Part shown: piece after piece, positions 35,230 through 44,425 of the stretch | Layout: every line of letters begins with the position of its first letter | Position numbering within the stretch: position 1 is the first letter of the stretch | Source: Chryseobacterium endalhagicum | GTDB taxonomy: Bacteria > Bacteroidota > Bacteroidia > Flavobacteriales > Weeksellaceae | DNA: 64,000 nucleotides | Direction: 5' to 3' | NCBI RefSeq assembly: GCF_016745235.1 | Contig: NZ_JAELVM010000002.1 | Location: 620,001-684,000 of the forward strand | Made by a program: the position numbers and the translations under genes | Notes under the pieces: model-generated | Told to the model about the DNA's origin: nothing | What the model saw: the letters and a program-made list of their open reading frames with translations, nothing else | Databases searched by the model: none

Positions 35230-36138
35230 TTAGTACGAATTTTTGATTTCAGTCATCAGCTCTTTCCCTCCGTTTTCAAGAACGATTTTAGCGAATTTCT
35301 CGCCAAAATTCTCCGTCTCGTTATAATCGAAGCTCTCATCGGTAGCAATGCAGTTTTTGCCATCCAGTGAGCAGAGTGCGGCTTTGAAACGGATCTGGTT
35401 CTCGATGATTTCAGCATAAGCTCCGATTGGGGCAGTACATCCGCCTTCCAGTGTGCTCAGGAAATTTCTTTCGATCTCTACACAGATCTGGGTTTTCTTA
35501 TGATTGATCTGGCTCAGGATTTCATTGATCTCAGTTTTGTCAGAATGTCCTGCAACAGCAATTACGCCCTGGGAAGCAGCCGGGATCATTAAGGGAAGCA
35601 TTTCATAATCAATGTCCATTTTCATCCTCTTGATTCCTGCCAGCGATAGGATCGTAGCATCAAAATCTCCATCTTCCAGTTTCTGAAGACGCGTCTGGAT
35701 ATTTCCACGGATATCGGAAAATTCAGCATGAGGATAATTTTTTAGCCAGAAGGCTCTTCTTCTGAGACTGCTGGTAGCCAGTTTCAGCTCATGGAACTCT
35801 TTATTTCGGGCAGATTCTTTGCGGATCAGTACGTCCTGAGGAAAATCTCTTTCCAGATAAGCAACGATCTCAATATGCTGAGGAAGTTGGGTAGGAACAT
35901 CTTTTAAAGAATGTACGGCAATATCAATTTCGTCATTCAGTAAAGCCACATCAAGGTCTCTTGTGAAAACCCCGGTGATCCCTAAAGAATAAAGCGGCTG
36001 ATTCAGGTTCTTATCGCCCGAAGATACGATAGGAACTATTTCCGTTAAATAATTGCGGTTTTGAAGGTGCCTCGCAACCTCCCTTGCCTGCCAAAGTGCA
36101 AGTGCGGAATTTCTTGTTCCGATTCTAATGCTTTTCAT
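35230..36138 (-). CDS. hemC: Hydroxymethylbilane synthase (porphobilinogen deaminase)
   Basis: Polymerises four porphobilinogens into hydroxymethylbilane on a dipyrromethane cofactor. The 302-residue product starts MKSIRIGTRNSALALWQ; a frame eight residues longer exists but this start matches the family and overlaps hemA by 14 nt. Substrate-binding basic residues lie in LATSSLRRRAFWL, DIRGNIQTRLQKL follows, and the cofactor Cys is in LEGGCTAPIGAYAE (~235-248). The second gene of the hem operon. Confidence 0.97.
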   Translation of the reverse strand: MKSIRIGTRNSALALWQAREVARHLQNRNYLTEIVPIVSSGDKNLNQPLYSLGITGVFTRDLDVALLNDEIDIAVHSLKDVPTQLPQHIEIVAYLERDFPQDVLIRKESARNKEFHELKLATSSLRRRAFWLKNYPHAEFSDIRGNIQTRLQKLEDGDFDATILSLAGIKRMKMDIDYEMLPLMIPAASQGVIAVAGHSDKTEINEILSQINHKKTQICVEIERNFLSTLEGGCTAPIGAYAEIIENQIRFKAALCSLDGKNCIATDESFDYNETENFGEKFAKIVLENGGKELMTEIKNSY

Positions 36139-37399
36139 TGAATTCGTTGTTTGGTTGTTCAACTAATATTTCGTGCATTAATTTACTAATTTCTTCGGCT
36201 TTTAAAGGATTGTCTATGATAAATTTTGCAAAACGGTTGGTGATTTTCTGGATCATTTTGTCAGAAAGCTCCATGTCCGTGATGTTTATGTATTTATTTT
36301 TTCTGTAAAAATTATGCATTTCATTACGTTCCATATTCTTCAGAACGGCTTTGAAATGGTGGATATTGGGTGCCAGCTTTCTTTTTTTCTCCCATTCCAG
36401 AAACTCTTTCATCAGTTCTTTGATGATTTTTTCAGCTTTTGGTATTTCTTTTTCCCTTTGCTGAATGGTTTCCTGGATCTGTTTGGAAAGTTCATCCACA
36501 TCAATTAAAGTTACATTTTCATTCTCTGTAACGTCTTTTTCAACGTTGTGGGGAATAGAAAGATCTATAACCAGGGTTTCTTTTCCGTTCGGGAAGTGAG
36601 ATTTATTGATGATAGGGTGTTTGGCTCCCGTGGCAACGATCAGAATGTCCGTATTTTTTAATTCCCGGTCAAAATCAGAATAATCAACATGAGGAATACT
36701 GTATTTCTGGGAAATCTTTTCAGCTTTCTCCTGGGTTCTGTTCGCGATTTTAATTTTAGGCTGGTAAACATGCTTCACCAGGTTTTCAACCGTATTCTGC
36801 CCGATTTCGCCTACACCCAGAAGAAGAATGTTCTTTTCAGTGATTTTTTTCTGGCTGTTCAGGATATAATGAACCGCCGCGTAAGACACAGAAGCGGCTC
36901 CGTTGGAAATTCCGGTTTCATTTTTAATTCTTTTCGAAATCTGTATGGCTGCATTGATGGCTCTTTCCAGGTAAGGATTGGAATTCTGTCTTTCTTTTTT
37001 AAAACGGCTGTATGCTTTTTTGATCTGTCCGATGATCTCAAAATCCCCGATAATCTGGCTTTCAAGTCCGGCAGCTACCCTGAAAAGATGAATCAAAGCT
37101 TCCTCTTTGGTAAGGATATTTGCAAACTGGAGGAAGTCCGTAAGCTGGACTCCGATGGTTTTACAGTATTCTTCCGCAACCAGCAGATAATTGGGTGAAG
37201 TGGTATAGATCTCCGTTCTGTTACATGTGGATACCACAAATGCATCCCCTAAATCCACATTGTGAATCCGGGTAACAAAGTTTTTGATGTTGTCATCAAA
37301 GAATGCAAATTTTCCTCTCGTTTCTACATCGGCCTTCTCGTAGCTGATGGAAAGCACAGCAAAATTCGATGTTTGGTGGATGTTGGAATGTTGTAACAT
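36125..37399 (-). CDS. hemA: Glutamyl-tRNA reductase
   Basis: First committed enzyme of C5 tetrapyrrole synthesis. The 424-residue product starts MLQHSNIHQTSNF; an ATG four codons upstream is part of the -7 promoter element (37409-37416), so the transcript cannot carry it. The active-site region VVSTCNRTEIY (Cys ~47) and Rossmann motif LLLGVGEIGQNTVENL are clear. The C-terminal dimer helix is complete. It begins a run hemA-hemC-DUF1287-amidase-hemD-hemE on one strand. Confidence 0.96.
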   Translation of the reverse strand: MLQHSNIHQTSNFAVLSISYEKADVETRGKFAFFDDNIKNFVTRIHNVDLGDAFVVSTCNRTEIYTTSPNYLLVAEEYCKTIGVQLTDFLQFANILTKEEALIHLFRVAAGLESQIIGDFEIIGQIKKAYSRFKKERQNSNPYLERAINAAIQISKRIKNETGISNGAASVSYAAVHYILNSQKKITEKNILLLGVGEIGQNTVENLVKHVYQPKIKIANRTQEKAEKISQKYSIPHVDYSDFDRELKNTDILIVATGAKHPIINKSHFPNGKETLVIDLSIPHNVEKDVTENENVTLIDVDELSKQIQETIQQREKEIPKAEKIIKELMKEFLEWEKKRKLAPNIHHFKAVLKNMERNEMHNFYRKNKYINITDMELSDKMIQKITNRFAKFIIDNPLKAEEISKLMHEILVEQPNNEFNEKH

Positions 37400-37408
37400 A
37401 AGCAGTCG

Positions 37409-37416
37409 CAAATTTA
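37409..37416 (-). promoter_or_regulatory. -7 element of the hem operon
   Basis: TAAATTTG on the minus strand ends 9 nt before the hemA ATG, predicting an almost leaderless mRNA. No convincing -33 TTG was found at the usual spacing. Confidence 0.5.
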
Positions 37417-37781
37417 CGTTTTTTTTAATTAATCACCCTCTGATAATGTATATGATAATTATCGTGAAAAACTATGGTCATACAGCAGAAATTTCCATAA
37501 GGTGACAGGCGGAGAAAGCAAATAAAGCTCAGTTTGCATCCTGTAAATTTGCCAATTAGCTGATCTGTTTTTTCAGCCTTCTTTGCCCTTTTGGCTATTC
37601 GCAATTTTGCGGTCTCATTACTCCATTAATTTTAGTTTAAATCAGGCTCCGTAAATGATTAAATCAAAAGTTAGTATAAGATTATAAATTTTAATAAAAT
37701 TTTAACCAAATTATATGTACGTTAAATTTCTTTGGTAGTCTTAAATTTATATCTTTGTAAACTTAAAATCAGAAGAGAAAT
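37417..37781. other. Divergent intergenic region between hemA and mreB
   Basis: About 365 nt without a credible gene. It holds the hemA promoter at one end and a TATCTTTG -7 box for mreB at the other (37750-37757). In the middle (37555-37605) is a repeat with TTTGCCC and CAGCCTT elements, related in inverse orientation to the segment at 28560-28640. The longest reading frame with a start codon is under 20 residues. Confidence 0.7.
37750..37757 (+). promoter_or_regulatory. -7 element for the mre operon
   Basis: TATCTTTG, 24 nt before the mreB ATG. A TTTG at 37731-37734 is only 15 nt away, shorter than usual for a -33 box. Confidence 0.5.
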
Positions 37782-38807
37782 ATGAGTTTATTTGATATGT
37801 TTACGCAAGAAATTGCGATAGACCTTGGTACTGCCAATACCCTTATCATCCATAATAATAAAATTGTTATAGATCAGCCGTCAATTGTTGCAATTGAACG
37901 TTCTACGGGTAGACCCATTGCTGTTGGTGAGCAGGCTAAGCATATGCAGGGTAAAACTCATGAGGATATCAAAACAATCCGTCCATTGAAAGATGGGGTG
38001 ATTGCAGATTTCCACGCTTCTGAACACATGATCAAGGAATTCATCAAAAAGATCCCGGGGATTAAAGGAAGATTTATTCAGCCTGCCCTGAGAATCGTGA
38101 TCTGTATCCCTTCCGGTATTACTGAAGTTGAAAAAAGAGCGGTAAGAGATTCTGCTCAGAAAGTCAATGCAAAAGAGGTAAGACTGATCTACGAACCAAT
38201 GGCTGCGGCAATTGGAGTTGGGATTGACGTACAGAAGCCTGAAGGAAATATGATCATCGACATAGGTGGTGGTACTACGGAAATTGCTGTTGTAGCGTTA
38301 GGAGGTATCGTATGTGATAAATCTGTGAAAATTGCAGGTGACGTATTTACTAATGATATTGCATATTACTTAAGAACTCACCACAACCTTTACATCGGAG
38401 AGAGAACGGCAGAAAGAATCAAAATTGAAGTGGGTTCTGCGGTAGAAGATCTTGATGTAGACATTGAAGATATCCCGGTACAGGGCAGAGACCTTATCAC
38501 AGGGAAGCCAAAAGAAATTATGGTGGGTTATAAAGAGATTGCCCGTGCATTAGACAAATCGATTATCAGAATTGAAGATGCCGTAATGGAAACACTTTCT
38601 CTTACACCGCCGGAACTGGCTGCTGATATTTATAAAACAGGTATCTATCTTGCTGGAGGAGGTGCTTTATTGAGAGGTCTTGCGGACAGACTGCACAAAA
38701 AAACCGGTCTTCCTGTATTTGTTGCAGAAGATCCGTTGAGAGCTGTGGTTCGCGGAACAGGTATTGCGCTTAAGAATATGGATAAATTCAATTTCTTAAT
38801 TAAATAA
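37782..38807 (+). CDS. mreB: Rod-shape-determining protein MreB (actin homologue)
   Basis: Polymerises along the inner membrane and organises the elongasome. The 341 residues match the family. ATP-binding landmarks are IAIDLGTANTLI (phosphate 1, ~12-23), IIDIGGGTTEIAVVALGG (phosphate 2, ~158-175) and ILAGGGALLRGL-like sequence near ~290 (adenosine region). First gene of mreBCD-mrdA-rodA, followed by mreC after 28 nt. Confidence 0.98.
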   Translation: MSLFDMFTQEIAIDLGTANTLIIHNNKIVIDQPSIVAIERSTGRPIAVGEQAKHMQGKTHEDIKTIRPLKDGVIADFHASEHMIKEFIKKIPGIKGRFIQPALRIVICIPSGITEVEKRAVRDSAQKVNAKEVRLIYEPMAAAIGVGIDVQKPEGNMIIDIGGGTTEIAVVALGGIVCDKSVKIAGDVFTNDIAYYLRTHHNLYIGERTAERIKIEVGSAVEDLDVDIEDIPVQGRDLITGKPKEIMVGYKEIARALDKSIIRIEDAVMETLSLTPPELAADIYKTGIYLAGGGALLRGLADRLHKKTGLPVFVAEDPLRAVVRGTGIALKNMDKFNFLIK

Positions 38808-38835
38808 TTTTAACTTTTTACGACTATATATCTGA

Positions 38836-39690
38836 ATGGGATTTTTGCTGAGATTATTTTCGAAGAATGCTCTTTTTGTCTTCTTTATATTCCTGCAGAT
38901 TATTGCTCTGGTTCTGATATTCTCTAAAAACGCCATGCAGAAATCATGGATCGCAGGCCAGTCGGCCGCATTGAATTCATGGATTTCGGGGTATATAGAT
39001 GAGGGAGTTTCCTATCTGAAGCTGAAACAGATCAACGAAGATCTTGTGGCTCAGAATAAATCTTTAATGCTTCAGCTTTATGGCAAGGAAGGAGCAAAGA
39101 ATCCGTCATTCAGAAAAGTTCACGATACATTGGGCGGCGGCCAGATCTATACTTTCGTAGATGGCGAGATCGTATTTAACAGTATCAACAGACGAAATAA
39201 CTACTTTACCATTAACCGCGGCCGCAGAGACGGTGTTTTCCCTCAGATGGGGGTAATGGCGCCTAAAGGGATCGCGGGAATTGTCATTAATTCAACAGAC
39301 AGCTATGCTTTGGTTCAGTCTGTCCTGAGTGTCAATAAAATCAGAATCAACGCTGCATTAAAGAATTCCGGGTATTTCGGAACTTTAACGTGGAATGGCG
39401 ATAATTCCAGGGTGATGCATCTTGCAGACATTCCTAAATATGTTGCTTTAAAAGTGGGCGACACCGTTGTTACCGATGGGAAATCAGCGATTTTCCCTAA
39501 AGGCGTAATGATTGGAACCATCGCAGGATATTCCGTAGACAATAAAACCGGATTCTGGGATATTTCAGTAGAATTGAGCGAGAAAATGGGTGCTTTAAGC
39601 AAGGTATTCGTTGTGAAAAACCTTAAAAAAGCAGAGGTACAGAGAATTCAGGATACATTACAGACCGTCATAAAAAAAGAAAATGATTAG
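38836..39690 (+). CDS. mreC: Rod-shape-determining protein MreC
   Basis: A 284-residue bitopic protein that scaffolds the elongasome in the periplasm. One transmembrane segment (~11-29, FVFFIFLQIIALVLIF) precedes a short coiled coil (~60-85) and a beta-rich domain (~100-265) with RRDGVFPQMGVMAPKGIAG (~130-148). Length fits. It overlaps mreD by 8 nt, so they are likely translationally coupled. Confidence 0.96.
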   Translation: MGFLLRLFSKNALFVFFIFLQIIALVLIFSKNAMQKSWIAGQSAALNSWISGYIDEGVSYLKLKQINEDLVAQNKSLMLQLYGKEGAKNPSFRKVHDTLGGGQIYTFVDGEIVFNSINRRNNYFTINRGRRDGVFPQMGVMAPKGIAGIVINSTDSYALVQSVLSVNKIRINAALKNSGYFGTLTWNGDNSRVMHLADIPKYVALKVGDTVVTDGKSAIFPKGVMIGTIAGYSVDNKTGFWDISVELSEKMGALSKVFVVKNLKKAEVQRIQDTLQTVIKKEND

Positions 39691-40189
39691 CAGGACTTTA
39701 TTTACCGATATATTGATCATGATCTTCCTGGTTGCATTACAGATTTTTGTATTGAACAGGATTACCATTTTCGGGAAATATACACCGGTTCTTTATCCGG
39801 TATTCGTCATGTTTTATCCTTTCTTCAGAAATAAGTATCAGTTTTTAGCTTTAAGCTTTTTAATAGGACTTTCCGTAGATGCATTCCTCTATTCATGGGG
39901 AATCAATGCTTTTGCAACAACGCTGATCGCTTATTTCAGAACGTTGATCTTCAGGACTTCCACAGATACTTCCACAGACTTTTTCTCTTTTCAGTCCCTT
40001 CAGTGGGCGCAGTTTTTGCTGTTTCTGTTTTCAAGTATCTTTCTGCATCAGCTTTTAGTGCAGTACATCGAATTTTTTAAATTTAGCCGGTTTTTTGAAA
40101 TATTACTTAATGTAGTGATCACAAGTATAATTTCCTTTATATTTATAGTGGTTTACGCATTAATATTTAAAATCAAACAAAAAGTTTGA
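39683..40189 (+). CDS. mreD: Rod-shape-determining protein MreD
   Basis: A 168-residue polytopic membrane protein with about five hydrophobic segments. MreD is weakly conserved, but length, topology and position between mreC (8-nt overlap) and mrdA (4-nt overlap) define it. GLSVDAFLYSWGINAFATT (~60-78) matches the conserved G-x-x-x-D loop of the family. Confidence 0.94.
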   Translation: MISRTLFTDILIMIFLVALQIFVLNRITIFGKYTPVLYPVFVMFYPFFRNKYQFLALSFLIGLSVDAFLYSWGINAFATTLIAYFRTLIFRTSTDTSTDFFSFQSLQWAQFLLFLFSSIFLHQLLVQYIEFFKFSRFFEILLNVVITSIISFIFIVVYALIFKIKQKV

Positions 40190-42198
40190 ACACACGTTAT
40201 TTAAAAATCTTTTCTGCCCTCGTAGTTATCGCCCTTATATTTGTGGCGAGACTTGCGTATTTACAACTGTTTACGGATCGTTATGCCTTAAATGCAGCCA
40301 ATACTTCCATTAAAATTGAATACGTTATCCCACAGAGAGGAGTCGTCTTCGACAGAAATGGAAAGATCCTGGTAGGAAACCAACCGGCGTACGAAATTTC
40401 CTTTACACAGGCTTTGATGAAACCTGACTTTGATACCCTTGGATTCTGCAACCTTATGCAGATCAATAAGGCTGATTTTATCAAAAGAATCAGTATCATC
40501 AAAAAAGAAAAATATTACTCCAAGCTGACTCCGATGACTTTTCTGAAGGACCTCAGCAGGGAAGATATTGCAAGGGTTCAGGAAATTATTTTCAAGTATC
40601 CTGCATTCAGCATTGTTTCCAGACCTCAGCGCCAGTATGAAGTGGGCACTTCCGGAAACCTTTTAGGCTATACCAGTGAGGTGAACGAAAGAGAAATAAA
40701 AAAAGATTCTGCCTATTACCTTCCCGGCGATTTTATCGGTAAAACCGGAGTGGAGAAATCTTATGAGAAAGATCTTCGCGGGGTAAAAGGGATGAAGTAT
40801 ATTCAAAAGGATATTAAACTCCGGAATATCGGTTCCTACAAAAACGGAACATTAGACAAAGATGTTATTACCGGGAAAGATATTACCCTGACCATTGATT
40901 ATGATCTTCAGAGGATGGCAGAAGAAATGCTGGTAGGAAAACACGGAGCCATTGTAGCCATAGACCCGAATAACGGCGAAATCCTGACCATGGCCACCGG
41001 CCCGGATATTGATCCGAATCTGTTTACAGGTCCGTACAAGTCAAAAAACCTGTACGCATTATCAAAAGACACCTTATACGAAAATAAACCTACGTTTGAC
41101 CGGTCTGTTCAGGCAGCTTATCCTCCGGGTTCTACCTTCAAATTACTGACTGCTTTGGCAGGTATGCAGATGGGTGTAATGGATGAGAACACCATTTTCC
41201 CGTGTGGAGGAGGTTTCTATTATAAAGGATTAAGAATTAAAGGACACGGTGGAGCTGATCCCCTGATTCCTTCGATCCAGGTTTCCAGTAACTGTTATTT
41301 CTCACATGCTTTCATTGCCATCATGAACAAATATCCGGGCGACCCTTCCAAAGGGGTTGATGAATGGAAAAAAATCATGAGCAGCTTTGGAGTAGGAGAA
41401 TATCTGAATAATGATATTGCTGTAGGTTCGCCGGGAAGAATTCCTTCAGGTAAATTTTACGAAAAACGAAGCGGGAAGAAAAACTGGAGCCCTGACTATA
41501 CCATGAACGGTTCTATCTTCAATGGAATGGGACAGGGAGATGTTCTGGTAACGCCTCTTCAATTGGCCAATTATGTGGCTGCCATTGCCAATAAAGGATG
41601 GTTTTACACGCCTCATATCGTTAAATCTATTGATGGGAAGCCTAATCCCGATCCGAGATTTAAAACAAAACATAAGACCCTTGTAGATCCTAAGCACTTT
41701 GAACCCGTATTGAAAGGGATGGAAGCCGTGGTATTAAGAGGTACTGCAAGAAGTCTGAAATCCAATGACTTTACCCAGCTTGCGAAAACAGGTACGGCTC
41801 AGGTTCCTCAGGGAAAGGATAACTCAATCTTTGTATTGATTGCTCCGGCAGATAAACCAAGAATTGTAGTTGCTGCCGTTATGGAACATGCCGGATTCGG
41901 AGCTACATGGGCAGGACCAGCCTGTACGGTAATTGCTGAAAAATACATCACCGGAGATCTGAAGAGAGAAAATCTCTACAAAAAGATGACCGGAGCCAGC
42001 TTTATGCCTGAATATAAAAGACAGTGGGTGGCGGATCTGAAACGTAAAGGATTATACAAAGATCCTAAAGAAGATTCTGTAAAGCTGAAAAGAAAACAGG
42101 ACAGCCTGAATTTTATCAAAGAGCAGAAAATAAAGCTGCAGAAAAAAATAGAGGAAGAAACAAAGAACAACGCTAAAAATAAAAAGGTAAAGCAATGA
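40186..42198 (+). CDS. mrdA: Penicillin-binding protein 2 (elongasome transpeptidase)
   Basis: A 670-residue monofunctional class B PBP. One N-terminal transmembrane segment (~8-25) is followed by a pedestal domain (~45-230) and a transpeptidase domain with STFK in PPGSTFKLLTAL (~310-321), SSNC (~369) and KTGT in AKTGTAQVP (~531-539). The last ~45 residues are a Lys/Glu-rich tail. The start appears to be TTG (40186-40188), overlapping the mreD TGA in a TTGA junction; no ATG is nearby. It works with RodA, whose gene overlaps by 4 nt. Confidence 0.96.
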   Translation: MNTRYLKIFSALVVIALIFVARLAYLQLFTDRYALNAANTSIKIEYVIPQRGVVFDRNGKILVGNQPAYEISFTQALMKPDFDTLGFCNLMQINKADFIKRISIIKKEKYYSKLTPMTFLKDLSREDIARVQEIIFKYPAFSIVSRPQRQYEVGTSGNLLGYTSEVNEREIKKDSAYYLPGDFIGKTGVEKSYEKDLRGVKGMKYIQKDIKLRNIGSYKNGTLDKDVITGKDITLTIDYDLQRMAEEMLVGKHGAIVAIDPNNGEILTMATGPDIDPNLFTGPYKSKNLYALSKDTLYENKPTFDRSVQAAYPPGSTFKLLTALAGMQMGVMDENTIFPCGGGFYYKGLRIKGHGGADPLIPSIQVSSNCYFSHAFIAIMNKYPGDPSKGVDEWKKIMSSFGVGEYLNNDIAVGSPGRIPSGKFYEKRSGKKNWSPDYTMNGSIFNGMGQGDVLVTPLQLANYVAAIANKGWFYTPHIVKSIDGKPNPDPRFKTKHKTLVDPKHFEPVLKGMEAVVLRGTARSLKSNDFTQLAKTGTAQVPQGKDNSIFVLIAPADKPRIVVAAVMEHAGFGATWAGPACTVIAEKYITGDLKRENLYKKMTGASFMPEYKRQWVADLKRKGLYKDPKEDSVKLKRKQDSLNFIKEQKIKLQKKIEEETKNNAKNKKVKQ

Positions 42199-43424
42199 AA
42201 TGGGCAGAAGGAATAGATAAACTGGGCCTCGGGCTGTATTTCCTGCTTTGCATCTTTGCAATCGCAAATATCTACAGTGTTGACCAGAAGTTGGGAGAAA
42301 AACAATTGATTTTCTTCTGTATTTCTCTGTTTGTCGGGCTTATTATCTTTGTGGGGAGAAGTAAGTTCTTCGAGAATATGTCCGGAATTATTTACATCGG
42401 CGGTGTTCTGCTTCTGATTGGTCTTTTCCCGTTTGGAAAGGAAATTCTGGGGCAGAAAAACTGGTACAAATTCGGGAGCTTTACCATGCAGCCGGTAGAA
42501 TTTGCCAAAATAGGAACAGCACTTATGCTGGCCAACTATGTTTCCGGACCGGATTTTAATTTAAAGGTTAAAAAATCACTTTGGACTGTATTGGCTATTA
42601 TCGGAATTCCTGCCGCAGTGGTTCTGATGATTCCGGATGTGGGCTCTATGCTTGTATTCATCGCATTTTTTATTGCTTTATACAGAGAGGGCTTAAATGG
42701 TCTTCTTTTCGGGGTAGGATTTATTTTTGCCGGAGTCTTTTTGGTCTCTCTTGCCATACCTCCGTTGTATGTGGCGTTGGCTGTAGTGATCATTGCAGGG
42801 CTTTTAATCGCCATGAATTATCACAGGATGTCCTGGGATGTCATTTCTATCGCAGGGATTTCAGGGTCCATTCTTCTGCTTTGCGGATTGGCTTTCGGTT
42901 CGCCTTATATTTTAGAGAAGCTTCCTAAGCACCAGAGAGAAAGAATTGAGGTTCTTTACAAAGGAGAAAAAGCATTCAGAGATACCTCCGGGTACAACTT
43001 ATTATACTCAAAAACAGCTATAGGTTCCGGCGGACTCTTAGGAAAAGGATACCGCGAAGGATCTGTAACACAGGGAAAATTTGTTCCGGAGCAGGAAACC
43101 GATTATATATTCTGTACCGTAGGGGAAGAATGGGGATTTGTAGGAAGCGCCGTTCTGATCTTATGCTACATGATATTTATCGGCCGGATCTACTATCTCG
43201 CAGAACAGCAGAAATCTACCTTTAACCGGGTATTCGGGTATTGTTTTGCGTCTATCCTCATGATGCACTTTACCATCAATTTAGGGATGGTTATGGGGCT
43301 TTTCCCGACCGTTGGGATTCCGCTTCCGTATTTCAGTTATGGAGGAAGCTCGCTCCTTGCCTTTTCTATGATGACTTTTATTTTCTTTAAACTGAATTAT
43401 TCGGATAAGAACAGCCTTGTATAA
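42195..43424 (+). CDS. rodA: Rod shape-determining protein RodA (SEDS glycosyltransferase)
   Basis: A 409-residue SEDS-family peptidoglycan polymerase with ten hydrophobic segments. Signatures are GAKNWY-like GQKNWYKFGSFTMQPVEFAK (~93-112), DVGSMLVFIAFF (~149-160), and the C-terminal GLFPTVGIPLPYFSYGGSS (~373-391). It forms the polymerase/transpeptidase pair with PBP2 encoded just upstream (ATGA overlap) and ends the five-gene operon. No clear terminator follows within the 90-nt gap. Confidence 0.97.
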   Translation: MKWAEGIDKLGLGLYFLLCIFAIANIYSVDQKLGEKQLIFFCISLFVGLIIFVGRSKFFENMSGIIYIGGVLLLIGLFPFGKEILGQKNWYKFGSFTMQPVEFAKIGTALMLANYVSGPDFNLKVKKSLWTVLAIIGIPAAVVLMIPDVGSMLVFIAFFIALYREGLNGLLFGVGFIFAGVFLVSLAIPPLYVALAVVIIAGLLIAMNYHRMSWDVISIAGISGSILLLCGLAFGSPYILEKLPKHQRERIEVLYKGEKAFRDTSGYNLLYSKTAIGSGGLLGKGYREGSVTQGKFVPEQETDYIFCTVGEEWGFVGSAVLILCYMIFIGRIYYLAEQQKSTFNRVFGYCFASILMMHFTINLGMVMGLFPTVGIPLPYFSYGGSSLLAFSMMTFIFFKLNYSDKNSLV

Positions 43425-43514
43425 CTTTTTTGAAATAGTTATCAAAAGTGTTTTAAATTAAAAGTCTCCAAAATCTTTTACGATACATATACACTATCTA
43501 AATAAGGATCAATA

Positions 43515-44093
43515 ATGAAACATGCCCATATTTCAGACCAGGACTTCCAGCATATAAATCATTCAGAACAACCTTTTGAAAAAGGCGAATATGAAAACTG
43601 CACCTTCAGAAACAGCAGCTTTGAATATGCAGATCTCTCTGATTTCAGTTTTACAGGCTGTGAATTCATCGGTTGTAATCTGAGTATGGCCAAACTGGTA
43701 AAAACCTCTTTTCAGGATACTGTTTTCAAAGAATGTAAAATGTTTGGGCTCCAGTTCAGTGAATGCAATCCCTTCGGTCTTTCATTCAGATTTGATGAAT
43801 GTCTGTTGAATAATGTGGTATTCTACAAAACCTCCGTTAAGAAGACGGTATTTAAAAATTCCAGATTAATAGAGACGGATTTTGCAGAATGCGATCTGTC
43901 CAATTCCATGTTTTCCGGCTGTGATCTTTCCGGCGCCATTTTCGACCGGACAAACCTTGAAAAAACAGATTTCAGGACTTCCTTTAATTATTCAATAGAT
44001 CCTGCTTTAAATAGGCTTAGAAAGGCTAAATTTTCACTTTCAGAAGTACACGGACTGTTGTATAAGCTCGACATTGAAATAGATAGGAATTAG
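43515..44093 (+). CDS. Pentapeptide repeat protein (Qnr/MfpA-like fold)
   Basis: A 192-residue protein built of A(D/N)LxF-type repeats from ~25 to ~160, for example CTFRNSSFEYADLSDFSF and CDLSNSMFSGCDLSGAIF, with Phe or Leu every fifth residue. These form a right-handed quadrilateral beta-helix. Qnr-type members mimic DNA and protect gyrase, and the C-terminal ~30 residues (LNRLRKAKFSLSEVHGLLYK) resemble the dimerisation region of that group. Whether this one affects quinolone sensitivity is unknown. No operon partners. Confidence 0.88.
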   Translation: MKHAHISDQDFQHINHSEQPFEKGEYENCTFRNSSFEYADLSDFSFTGCEFIGCNLSMAKLVKTSFQDTVFKECKMFGLQFSECNPFGLSFRFDECLLNNVVFYKTSVKKTVFKNSRLIETDFAECDLSNSMFSGCDLSGAIFDRTNLEKTDFRTSFNYSIDPALNRLRKAKFSLSEVHGLLYKLDIEIDRN

Positions 44094-44425
44094 AGGTTAG
44101 AAGCTAGAGATTAGAAATTAGATGATGGAGGACGGGAAACCTCTTTTGCTTATATAATTTAAATTCAATGGGGGCGGGCTTTAGCCCGTCTTCTGCATTT
44201 AGATTGGGTAGACTGGAAAAAGAGTTGTTTCATTGATTTACTACTCTGAAACCTATCCTGGAATATTCGATAGGGGTGGGCTTTAGCCCGCCTTCATATG
44301 ATAGAGTCTCAAAAAAGGCTTTAGCCAAAACCTATTCTTTCAATGATATCAATTCAATTCATGTTCAGAAATAAAAAAACCATCAGATATCTGATGGCTT
44401 CATTATTTAAATCAATTATTTAAAA
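44094..44425. repeat. Repeat-rich gap with GGGCTTTAGCCC hairpins
   Basis: About 330 nt without a gene. It contains GTTAGAAGCTAGAGATTAGA-like degenerate repeats (44094-44121). A first hairpin GGGCGGGCTTTAGCCCGTC lies at 44172-44190, and a second, GGGTGGGCTTTAGCCCGCC, at 44274-44292. A shortened copy GGCTTTAGCC is at 44317-44326. At the end is the terminator of the NlpC/P60 gene. Confidence 0.75.
44371..44397 (-). terminator. Terminator after the NlpC/P60 lipoprotein gene
   Basis: Perfect palindrome CCATCAGATATCTGATGG (44380-44397) followed on the minus strand by seven T. Confidence 0.85.

Noticed and set aside
36689..37198. Plus-strand frame of 169 codons inside hemA
   Set aside because: Antisense shadow of a well-conserved gene.
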